Shown one piece after another: positions 34,270 to 40,238 of a stretch of 40,238 nt of DNA. The translations under genes and the position numbers were made by a program. This DNA comes from Butyrivibrio sp. (lineage in GTDB: Bacteria; Bacillota; Clostridia; Lachnospirales; Lachnospiraceae), in NCBI GenBank assembly GCA_017620235.1, contig JAFZQT010000099.1:1-40238 (forward strand), written 5' to 3'. Under the pieces are notes generated by a model. It searched no databases. It was not told the origin of the DNA and worked only from the letters and a program-made list of their open reading frames with translations. The first letter of the stretch is position 1. Every line of letters starts with the position of its first letter.

Positions 34270-34827
34270 TCAATAATTCTCAGCTTTCTTCTCGAAATAG
34301 CTCTTAGGATGATTACATACAGGGCACATCTCAGGAGCCTTAGGTCCTACTACGATGTGACCGCAATTTGAGCAGATCCAGATAGAATCTCCATCTGATG
34401 AGAATACAAGATCTTTCTCGATGTTCTCAAGAAGCTTTCTGTATCTCTGCTCATGCTCTTTCTCAATTTCAGCAACTCTGTCAAAAAGATAAGCAATGTC
34501 ATTGAAGCCTTCCTCACGTGCCTTTGCTGCAAATGAAGGATACATTTCCTGCCACTCGTATGCTTCTCCATCTGCTGCCTCTGTGAGATTATCTACAGTT
34601 GAGCCAATGCCTGAAAGGATCTTGTACCAAAGTTTTGCATGCTCTTTCTCGTTTGCGGCTGTCTCCTCAAAGATCTTACTAATCTGAACATAGCCGTCTT
34701 TTTTTGCTTTTGAAGCAAAATATGTATATTTATTCCTTGCCTGAGACTCACCTGCAAATGCAGCAAGCAAATTCTTTTCTGTCTCTGTTCCTTTTAGTTC
34801 GTTTGTTCTTGGTTCTAAATTTGCCAT
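34270..34827 (-). CDS. rbr: Rubrerythrin
   Basis: 185 aa. The diiron four-helix bundle shows [29 protein letters not shown] and [18 protein letters not shown], providing the ExxH ligand pairs. The C-terminal rubredoxin-like domain has [10 protein letters not shown] and [11 protein letters not shown] (two CxxC pairs). It reduces hydrogen peroxide in anaerobes, cytoplasmic. AGGAG precedes the start; it is monocistronic with its own terminator. Confidence 0.96.
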   Translation of the reverse strand: MANLEPRTNELKGTETEKNLLAAFAGESQARNKYTYFASKAKKDGYVQISKIFEETAANEKEHAKLWYKILSGIGSTVDNLTEAADGEAYEWQEMYPSFAAKAREEGFNDIAYLFDRVAEIEKEHEQRYRKLLENIEKDLVFSSDGDSIWICSNCGHIVVGPKAPEMCPVCNHPKSYFEKKAENY

Positions 34828-34917
34828 ATTTCAATCTCCTTTTCCATTTTTTGTGGATAAATACTCATAACTCAACCTGTAATCGTATTTTAACATAGAG
34901 AATATGCATTAAAAAGA

Positions 34918-35574
34918 CTATTTTGCATTTTTGCATAAAGCTTTTTCACCCGAAAAAAGAGAAACAAGCAAAAGGCTCTCTACAGCATAAAATATCGCAT
35001 TTACCTTTACCATCATATCGTGCCTTGGCATAGAAACTCCACTTGTTACAACATCCAGCATCGATTGCATAGTTGCTTCCCCGGATAAAATATCTAACGG
35101 TGATTCTCCGGGCAAATAGTCAGGAATGGTCTTGATCACCTGAGCAGTCACAACTATATAGCCAACAACTGCAAGCACCATTGCCAATATAATAAAGAGA
35201 TTTTTTCCACACTTTTTACCTGTGCGCTTTGCAGCAAACAAAAACACACTTCCAAAGCACAAAAGACACTCAAATCCATAAAAGACATAACACGCCGCAT
35301 CAGAGATATTAAAAAATATTCCGGCAACAAATAACTCCGTCAACGTCCATATAGCTATCCATGCCACAATACAGATAGCCGTCCTTTTTATTATGTATTG
35401 GGATTCATCACCGCACCATATAAAAACATTTGCAAAGATCACAGCCCAAATTGCCGCAACAACAAAGCCTTTATAACTTAGATTAGTTAATGACATAATT
35501 CCAAATGAACCAAAAGCAACAAGCATGATTGCCTGCATCACAATCGCAGCCCATAAAATAAATGTCTTTCTCAT
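34918..35574 (-). CDS. Hypothetical integral membrane protein
   Basis: 218 aa with about six hydrophobic segments spread along the length (from AIVMQAIMLVAFGSFGIM to AIFYAVESLLLVSLF) and a basic loop FAAKRTGKKCGK. No family recognised and no catalytic motif visible. A large loop between the last two segments reads QVIKTIPDYLPGESPLDILSGE. It is co-directional with the small gene 35662-35919 but separated by about 87 bases, so joint transcription is uncertain. Confidence 0.65.
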   Translation of the reverse strand: MRKTFILWAAIVMQAIMLVAFGSFGIMSLTNLSYKGFVVAAIWAVIFANVFIWCGDESQYIIKRTAICIVAWIAIWTLTELFVAGIFFNISDAACYVFYGFECLLCFGSVFLFAAKRTGKKCGKNLFIILAMVLAVVGYIVVTAQVIKTIPDYLPGESPLDILSGEATMQSMLDVVTSGVSMPRHDMMVKVNAIFYAVESLLLVSLFSGEKALCKNAK

Positions 35575-35661
35575 AATATATCTCCCAATTTACACATAAA
35601 ATTAGGATGCCAAAAATACATTTGACATCCAACGATATACGAATCAATCCATATTCCCTGA

Positions 35662-35919
35662 TTATCTTGCAGGCGCCCATGTTACTCCGTAGAGCTGCTC
35701 CATCATCTTGCGTAATTCTTCTTTCATCTTATCGCAAGCAGAAGCTTCGTCAGGGAAGTTGATAACACCTATTCTTTCCTTTTTATCCTGAAAGAATACT
35801 GACCATCCGTTATCTGTTTTAGCAAGACATACACGATTTCTGTGATGTCCGCCAACTTTATATAATTTCGAAGGAACAAGGTGCTCCTTAAAAAACTTCT
35901 TTAATTCCTTGGTATTCAT
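35662..35919 (-). CDS. Hypothetical 85-aa protein
   Basis: Preceded by GGGAGG. Basic N-terminus MNTKELKKFFKEHLVPSKLYKVGGHHRNRVCLAKTDNGWSVFF-like with a small beta-rich domain (NRVCLAKTDNGWSVFFQDKK, RIGVINF) and a C-terminal helix. It lacks a signal or membrane segment. The pattern resembles small immunity-type or unknown-function proteins, but I cannot name a family. It sits at the downstream edge of the type VII toxin operon. Confidence 0.65.
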   Translation of the reverse strand: MNTKELKKFFKEHLVPSKLYKVGGHHRNRVCLAKTDNGWSVFFQDKKERIGVINFPDEASACDKMKEELRKMMEQLYGVTWAPAR

Positions 35920-36060
35920 ATTATACCTCCCGTGTATCTCGATTGTAAAATCATCTGATGTAGTTTTGATTACTACATGAAGTATACCATCATATCCAGA
36001 CCTTTACAATATCATTTTTTTAACATGCCTGCGTTAAATCAGCAGGGTTATTTTTCAAGG

Positions 36061-36114
36061 TAAATGCAATTTTGATTGCATTTACTCTGAAAGGTATCCT
36101 GTGTTGCATTTAGT
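36061..36114. repeat. TGCATTTA-type palindrome and 14-bp repeat, left of the toxin operon
   Basis: TAAATGCAAT-TTTG-ATTGCATTTA (36061-36084), a 10-bp hairpin, then GTGTTGCATTTAGT (36101-36114), whose exact reverse complement occurs at 39636-39649 on the other side of the toxin operon. GTTAAATCAGCAG also occurs near both ends (about 36033 and 39829). Confidence 0.65.
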
Positions 36115-36137
36115 TTGGAGAACGTGGGCACAAAAAA

Positions 36138-36170
36138 GGTTCAGCCAAGATCTCTTAATCTGACTGAACC
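36138..36170 (-). terminator. Terminator of the type VII toxin operon
   Basis: GGTTCAG...CTGAACC, partly extended, followed on the minus strand by TTTTTTG, seven bases after the last stop of the operon. Confidence 0.8.
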
Positions 36171-36176
36171 ATTATA

Positions 36177-36551
36177 TTACGATACTGAAATATCAAGTTC
36201 TGCTTCAAAAGCCTTTTTCTTATTTCCACATTCCTGTATTGCTTTTTGTATATTTGTTTTAGCAACTAAGAGTTCAGACATGAATTTTTCTGTATCTTTA
36301 AGGTTTTTCCAAATTTCCACAACAATCTTCTTCCGGTGTTCTTCCGCTTCTTCATATATATCATTCCCGTATATCTTAAGTGGAGTCATGTCATAAGTCT
36401 TTGTTGGTTCAAAAACATCCTTGACAATACTCTCGTAATCTAATTTTATTACTTTATAACTTTCTTCAAGCATAACGAGGTCGTTTTCATATTCTTTAAG
36501 CTGTTCATTGAGCTTTTTTATTTCTAAGCGTTTCTCACTTCGTTTCAACAT
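36177..36551 (-). CDS. DUF5082/YwqH-like coiled-coil protein (second copy)
   Basis: 124 aa, Lys/Glu-rich with long helices. ESYKVIKLDYESIVKDVFEPTKTYDMTP aligns with ESYDFINQKRRIIEEDIYQPDNAFDMTS of the 38569-38943 gene, so these are paralogues of the family that accompanies LXG toxins (Lap-type targeting partners). Last gene of the operon. A duplicated partner may serve another toxin or be a remnant of an orphan cassette. Confidence 0.75.
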   Translation of the reverse strand: MLKRSEKRLEIKKLNEQLKEYENDLVMLEESYKVIKLDYESIVKDVFEPTKTYDMTPLKIYGNDIYEEAEEHRKKIVVEIWKNLKDTEKFMSELLVAKTNIQKAIQECGNKKKAFEAELDISVS

Positions 36552-36616
36552 TATACCTCTTTCTAGATTCCAAAATATAAAAACATTTGAATGATTTTAA
36601 TATTTACGAAATATTC

Positions 36617-37066
36617 TCAATGCCCCCTCAAATCAAATTCACTAGATATACCATAATAGTCTCCCCAAGTATATAAAATGTAATAATTGTCACTATCAAT
36701 GTTTGTGTCAAAGTACACAATCTGCGTTTCAATTTGTTTTATTTCGCTATCGCTTTGAGGTTTAACATGGTATTTTTCACTAAACTGAGTATAGTATAAA
36801 TTTAAATCATCTTGTGACAACTCACTTTTTATTAATAGCGCCCCAAAATATTGCATTCCATTGCCATTTCCGCACAGTTTCGCTGCCATAGATTTTTCTT
36901 CAACTATAACTGTTTTTTCGGGAAGAGGAATCTGTTGTAATTCATTTACAATATTTTTTGCGACATGATCATTATTGATAGGGCACAAAATATATAGCAA
37001 AAGTACTCCTGCTATTATTAATGCGGGAATAAATTTAATAATTTTTAAAAAAACTTGTTTTTTCAA
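36617..37066 (-). CDS. Membrane-anchored small protein, candidate toxin immunity
   Basis: 149 aa from a TTG start with AAGGAG eight bases upstream. One N-terminal membrane segment (FIPALIIAGVLLLYILC) then a hydrophilic extracytoplasmic domain of about 115 residues. No family recognised. It directly follows the LXG/transglycosylase toxin gene (27 bases), where immunity genes usually lie, and its topology puts the domain at the cell surface, where a peptidoglycan-cleaving toxin would act. Immunity function is inferred from position and topology. Confidence 0.6.
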   Translation of the reverse strand: MKKQVFLKIIKFIPALIIAGVLLLYILCPINNDHVAKNIVNELQQIPLPEKTVIVEEKSMAAKLCGNGNGMQYFGALLIKSELSQDDLNLYYTQFSEKYHVKPQSDSEIKQIETQIVYFDTNIDSDNYYILYTWGDYYGISSEFDLRGH

Positions 37067-37093
37067 TATAGTTTCTCCTTCAATTACACTATA

Positions 37094-38479
37094 TCAGTTA
37101 TTATATTCAGAAAATGAATTATAGTAATCTTGTACCGTATAACCGTATGCAATTGCCATGGAATTTTCCGGATCCCCATTATATCTTGTAAAAACTATTC
37201 TTTGTTGTTCAGTTGATAAATTGTTTATATCATACCCGAATTCATCAGCACCTGCACATAACACCAGTGCAACCATCTCTACATTAAATTTGTCATCCTG
37301 CAGTTTGTTCCAAAAGAATTCTACATCCTTCCAATTTTTCCTATCATAATTTGTTCCGTAATGTAAGTTATATGCATCTATTGCAGTTTTACCAAATATT
37401 TGTCCTAATCCAGTAGATGAATCTGATCTATATTTAAGAGGACGCGTAGGCGGTTGCTTAGACGGCTGTTTCCAATAATTCTTCGGATCTAAGTTTAAAA
37501 CCCATTCGTCATATTCTTCTTTTTTATGCTCGTAAGCATATGTTTGCCTAACTTGCGCATCGCCAACTGGATCGTCATATCCATAACATCTTATTTCTCG
37601 ATAAAGGACAGCTTGAATCATAGCTTTATCAACGTGATATTTTTTAGAAGCACTTTCTATATAAGCATCTAAAGAAAACACTTTATCTAAAGTCATTGCA
37701 TCAGAAAAAATACTATCCTTTAGTTTTTGAGGTCCTGTCATATCTCTATCCGAGACAGCTTTTAATTCTTTTTCCAATTTTGTTTTTGCATTATCAGGCT
37801 TTGATTTAATGGGTATCGAATGTAATCCGGGCGGATATATTGGCATACTAAAAGGATTCAAGACATTTACGCTTGCTCCCAAAGCCACAAGACTTACTGT
37901 CTGCTTATCTATATCAACAGCATGAGTGTGTATTGAATCAAGTCCTGCAGCTTTATCTGATATTTCTTCTATGTGCTCCTGAATAGCATCCTTAATACCT
38001 GAATTAAACAGACGATTACTTGCTTCGTCGTCGAATTCTTCAACCTTCTTTATGCAATCATAAAGAAAACCTCCGGTACCGCAAAATTCATCATAGTCAG
38101 CTAAAGTATCCCTTACATATACTTCTTCTATGTCACCGCAGTATTTCTTGAATTTATCGACATCTTCCATTGTTTTTTGCTGGATTGCAAAAGCCAGACT
38201 TTCGTACTCTTCAAGCTGCCTCTGAAAACGTGTTTTTGTCCTTGCTACTACATCGGTATCTATCTTTGCATCATCGGCAGGATCGACCATAGCCTTAAAA
38301 GTATCATCAAGGTCAACATATCTTTTGATCATTTCCTTTGAAAGCTCGTATTGCTGGCGGTTAAATTCAGACTGCTTCGTGCCTATAAATCTCTTAGTAG
38401 CTTCAGCACCTCCACCCACGAAAGTCTCGTTATTCTGATATTTTTCATAGCCTGACTGTAGATAGCCTATGCCTTCCAT
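37094..38479 (-). CDS. LXG-type T7SS toxin with lytic transglycosylase domain (5'-truncated frame)
   Basis: 461 aa from the ATG at 38479. Residues 1-200 are helical and LXG-like (QSEFNRQQYELSKEMIKRYVDLDDTF...). Residues 275-455 form a lysozyme-like/SLT domain: candidate catalytic Glu 295 (LYREIRCYGYDD), SSTGLGQIFGKTAIDAY (354-370) and FTRYNG (430-435), matching the Glu, the GLxQ and the YNG motifs of transglycosylases. It would cleave peptidoglycan after secretion by a type VII system. No ribosome binding site precedes this ATG; the true start appears to be at 38550 in another frame (see next entry). The secretion machinery itself is outside the window. Confidence 0.82.
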   Translation of the reverse strand: MEGIGYLQSGYEKYQNNETFVGGGAEATKRFIGTKQSEFNRQQYELSKEMIKRYVDLDDTFKAMVDPADDAKIDTDVVARTKTRFQRQLEEYESLAFAIQQKTMEDVDKFKKYCGDIEEVYVRDTLADYDEFCGTGGFLYDCIKKVEEFDDEASNRLFNSGIKDAIQEHIEEISDKAAGLDSIHTHAVDIDKQTVSLVALGASVNVLNPFSMPIYPPGLHSIPIKSKPDNAKTKLEKELKAVSDRDMTGPQKLKDSIFSDAMTLDKVFSLDAYIESASKKYHVDKAMIQAVLYREIRCYGYDDPVGDAQVRQTYAYEHKKEEYDEWVLNLDPKNYWKQPSKQPPTRPLKYRSDSSTGLGQIFGKTAIDAYNLHYGTNYDRKNWKDVEFFWNKLQDDKFNVEMVALVLCAGADEFGYDINNLSTEQQRIVFTRYNGDPENSMAIAYGYTVQDYYNSFSEYNN

Positions 38480-38550
38480 ATAATTATGAGCGGCATTTTC
38501 AAAAGTTTCTATAAAATCATGTATCTTCTTTGTATCCCAACTTTTCCCAT
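38480..38550 (-). other. Displaced N-terminus of the LXG toxin (one-base frameshift)
   Basis: An ATG at 38550 with TTTTGGAG upstream reads MGKVGIQRR... to a stop after 13 codons. If one A is added to the AAAA run at 38542-38545 the frame becomes MGKSWDTKKIHDFIETFENA (20 residues), then AHNY and into MEGIGYLQ of the long frame, a natural LXG start. This is a real frameshift, a phase-variable A-run, or a sequencing error. Confidence 0.65.
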
Positions 38551-38568
38551 TACATTAACTCCAAAATT

Positions 38569-38943
38569 TTATATGTTATCTCTGCGCTCCCTTTCACGGA
38601 TTTCTTCTTCAAGAGCGGCTATTTCTTCTTCACATTCTCTGATAAGTTCCCGGAGTCTCTCCATTACTTTTTGCAGATCATTCAGGTGCTCTGATGTATT
38701 GCTCAGTATTATGCTTGTCTTTGAACATAGATCATTTCTGAAATTATCTGCGTCTTGTTCAAGTTTTCCATACCAATCGCCGGAGCTTGTCATATCAAAG
38801 GCGTTATCCGGCTGATAGATATCTTCCTCTATAATTCTGCGTTTCTGATTGATAAAATCGTATGATTCTTCGCACTCGGTAAGATCACGTTCATATTCTC
38901 TTTTTTCATGTTCTTTCTCTGCTAATCTTGAATGAAGTCCCAT
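38569..38943 (-). CDS. DUF5082/YwqH-like LXG partner protein
   Basis: 124 aa, almost entirely coiled coil: MGLHSRLAEKEHEKREYERD, then IINQK-like FINQKRRIIEEDIYQPDNAFDMTSSGDWYG, and a charged C-terminal helix LRELIRECEEEIAALEEEIRERERR. Family proteins such as B. subtilis YwqH sit upstream of LXG toxins and help target them to the secretion machine. It begins three bases after the WXG-like gene and precedes the toxin start by 18 bases. Confidence 0.82.
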   Translation of the reverse strand: MGLHSRLAEKEHEKREYERDLTECEESYDFINQKRRIIEEDIYQPDNAFDMTSSGDWYGKLEQDADNFRNDLCSKTSIILSNTSEHLNDLQKVMERLRELIRECEEEIAALEEEIRERERRDNI

Positions 38944-38946
38944 CTA

Positions 38947-39249
38947 TTACCTCCGCTTTGTTTCTACAGTAAGCCCTTCGCTGAGGATCCTATCCTGCTC
39001 AATCATACTGTCTCGGATCGTCAGAAGTGCTCTTGGAAGACATTCAGAAGCTTCATGCCTGTATGTGTCTGTGGATTTATAGAAAAGTTTGAGAATCTCA
39101 TTCATCTCACGTCCAATATTCATGCCTTCAAAAACATTCACCTTGCTGAGTGGATCCTTTGAAAGAACACAATTAGCTGAAGTAGTCTGTATCTCATTAA
39201 CAATATCTGTAAACACCCGCGTGTCTATGTATACGCTTTTTTCTGCCAT
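38947..39249 (-). CDS. WXG100-like/LXG-associated small protein
   Basis: 100 aa, first gene of the operon. Helical, with the central segment NVFEGMNIGREMNEILKLFYKSTDTYRHEASECLPRALLTIRDSMIEQD, consistent with the small helical-hairpin proteins that accompany LXG toxins (TIGR04197/DUF3130-like). No cysteine-rich or membrane features. GAGG precedes the start. With 38569-38943 it would form the toxin-loading complex. Confidence 0.72.
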   Translation of the reverse strand: MAEKSVYIDTRVFTDIVNEIQTTSANCVLSKDPLSKVNVFEGMNIGREMNEILKLFYKSTDTYRHEASECLPRALLTIRDSMIEQDRILSEGLTVETKRR

Positions 39250-39301
39250 TATGTACCTCTATTATTTCTTTTTTTGAAACATTATTTAATAAAGCATTAA
39301 C

Positions 39302-39330
39302 ATTTTATCATGGCGTACATACTTTATCAA
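39302..39330 (-). promoter_or_regulatory. Promoter of the type VII toxin operon
   Basis: Minus strand -35 TTGATA (39325-39330), 17-bp spacer, extended -10 TGATAAAAT (hexamer 39302-39307), about 53 bases before the first start codon. Confidence 0.65.
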
Positions 39331-39358
39331 TGATCAAAACACAAACGCGCTTGGGATA

Positions 39359-39502
39359 TCATATATTCTTTGTTTGCTGTTTTTTGGCAAATTCATTTAT
39401 TTTAATGAAATATGCTAAAAGCCTGTCATTCCGCTTATACTCATCATTATCGGGATTTTCTATAAGCAAGCGTATGTCCTGAAGCTGTATATCTATTAGC
39501 AT
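39359..39502 (-). pseudogene. Possible gene remnant (47-aa frame)
   Basis: A minus-strand frame open from 39553, first ATG at 39502, stop at 39359: KAAYILYKNRMLIDIQLQDI (before and at the ATG), then RLLIENPDNDEYKRNDRL and AYFIKINEFAKKQ. It reads like the C-terminal part of a real helical protein but lacks a ribosome binding site and an N-terminus. The remaining gap 39503-39835 holds repeats and no convincing gene. Confidence 0.35.
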
Positions 39503-39635
39503 CCTGTTTTTATACAGTATGTATGCCGCTTTTAAGACTTCACGTTTATCTCTTTAAATCTCTTAGGTCTTGAAGAGATTGCTCCAAACGATATAATCCT
39601 CACCCCAAAGCTCCTTAAAAAGTTCGATTCTTCAG

Positions 39636-39813
39636 ACTAAATGCAACACTAAAATATGTACGATTTACTCTGCTAGGTCCAGAAATGGGCCTGTTAAGTA
39701 TGTGCAAAACACCCTCAAAATCTATATTTTTGCATATAAAATCGGAGCATATTTAAGCACAAAACCATGCAAAAATACGCTCCGTTATCATTATTTGCTA
39801 TGTGTTGCATTTA
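39636..39813. repeat. Element bounded by TAAATGCAACAC inverted repeats
   Basis: ACTAAATGCAACAC (39636-39649) and GTGTTGCATTTA (39802-39813) are inverted copies 178 bp apart end to end, with no open frame between. Inside is CGGAGCATATTT...AAATACGCTCCG, a further dyad. The size and terminal inverted repeats suggest a small non-autonomous (MITE-like) element; a third copy is at 36101-36114. Confidence 0.55.
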
Positions 39814-39835
39814 CCTTGAGAATTTACCCGTTAAA

Positions 39836-40238
39836 TCAGCAGATTACAGAAAGCGCTGCCAATGCCGCCCCCTGTCCCCATGGATTATTTCCGTAGGTCT
39901 GATAATGTACTGCAAAGTCATCACACGAGCTCAGCGAATCAGTCACAATCCCGCTTTCGGTGTGGGCATATATACAATCTTTTGCTTTCTTTAACGCCTC
40001 ACTGATTCTGCCTGATATATCATCTTCACCAAAAACATCATTATTAAGCGCATAACCAAGTGCATATGCTATCATACCTGTTGCAGACATATCTATGTGA
40101 CCGTCGACTGCATTTATCTGCCAGCTCCAGCCGCCATCTTCCCTCTGATACCTGGATGCTATATCGCACAGTTCCATGAACCATGGAATAATATCAAAGC
40201 CAGTCCATTCTTTTTTATCCTTAATTTTTTTACTAAGC
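39836..40238 (-). CDS. GH88/GH105-type unsaturated glycuronyl hydrolase, 5' end outside window
   Basis: The frame enters from the right edge (LSKKIKDKKEWTGFDIIPWF before MELCDIA) and stops at 39836. Visible landmarks are REDGGWSWQI, HIDMSATGMIAYALGYAL and YGNNPWGQGAALAALS, the C-terminal half of the (alpha/alpha)6 barrel of GH88/GH105 enzymes (YteR/YesR type). They release unsaturated uronic acid from pectin (rhamnogalacturonan) fragments in the cytoplasm. About 134 residues are seen. Consistent with a plant-polymer degrading rumen or gut bacterium. Confidence 0.85.
   Translation of the reverse strand, partial: LSKKIKDKKEWTGFDIIPWFMELCDIASRYQREDGGWSWQINAVDGHIDMSATGMIAYALGYALNNDVFGEDDISGRISEALKKAKDCIYAHTESGIVTDSLSSCDDFAVHYQTYGNNPWGQGAALAALSVIC

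Noticed and set aside
34828-34917. PerR box upstream of rubrerythrin
   Set aside because: TTAAAATACGATTA is only a partial match to the TTATAAT dyad; not enough to call.
39548-39640. Plus-strand frame LNLLGLEEIAPNDIILTPKL ending at 39640
   Set aside because: About 30 codons, no start site; it may be a gene remnant but is too short to support.

Overview
The window looks like a chromosomal segment of an anaerobic, low-to-moderate GC Firmicute, most likely a Lachnospiraceae (Butyrivibrio/Pseudobutyrivibrio-like). Supporting this are the Shine-Dalgarno-rich starts, rubrerythrin, a GH105-type pectin enzyme, an LXG/type VII secretion toxin locus, a DUF4143 ATPase, an ANTAR-linked glutamine synthetase and obligate-anaerobe metabolism. 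The species is inferred from protein character only.

Layout. 1-786: truncated AAA ATPase behind a 10-bp TATAAT-type tandem repeat. 903-4012: cystine/polar amino acid ABC transporter operon behind a long leader with an attenuator-like hairpin. 4262-5158: metallo-beta-lactamase-fold lipoprotein. 5159-5614: non-coding stretch with six alternating TTACGTGA/TCACGTAA sites about 32 bp apart, GC-rich palindromes and a terminator. 5615-12305: a tight eight-gene operon, transcribed leftward: yezD, nifB-like, nifX-like, nifH-like, a divergent cysK, nifD-like, nifK-like and a Cys-rich nifX-like gene. 12445-15917: metB/mccB-like, malY/patB and a canonical cysK. 16235-24945: HU, an orphan PPDK-N ATP-grasp protein, two tandem PAP2 phosphatases, an NmrA-type reductase, a MATE exporter and a DUF2130 protein. 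25046-27530: 33-bp tandem repeat, DUF4143 ATPase, rhomboid protease and a 31-aa microprotein resembling the FliM/FliN N-terminus. 27574-29505: glnA and an ANTAR regulator, with a two-hairpin leader. 29926-35919: Ca-binding-repeat protein, DJ-1/PfpI, thymidine kinase, MscS, HicB-like, Hsp20 (CIRCE), rubrerythrin and unknowns. 36177-39249: type VII LXG toxin operon with a lytic-transglycosylase warhead. 39836-end: truncated GH88/105 enzyme.

The most interesting system is the nitrogenase-like operon. It encodes the Fe protein, both catalytic-subunit homologues with P-cluster cysteines and the cofactor Cys/His ligands, and NifB, but no NifE/NifN, homocitrate synthase or molybdenum genes. A cysteine synthase homologue sits between nifH and nifD. 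The operon adjoins Cys/Met synthesis genes and a cystine-type importer, and shares a 19-bp promoter-proximal motif with the upstream cysK. The simplest reading is a nitrogenase-like reductase in sulfur metabolism, analogous to methylthio-alkane reductase, feeding a thiol or sulfide to the PLP enzymes. This is inference; the substrate is unknown.

A second point of interest is the LXG toxin. Its N-terminus is displaced by an apparent one-base shift in an A-run next to a good ribosome binding site, and the following gene is a plausible membrane-anchored immunity protein.
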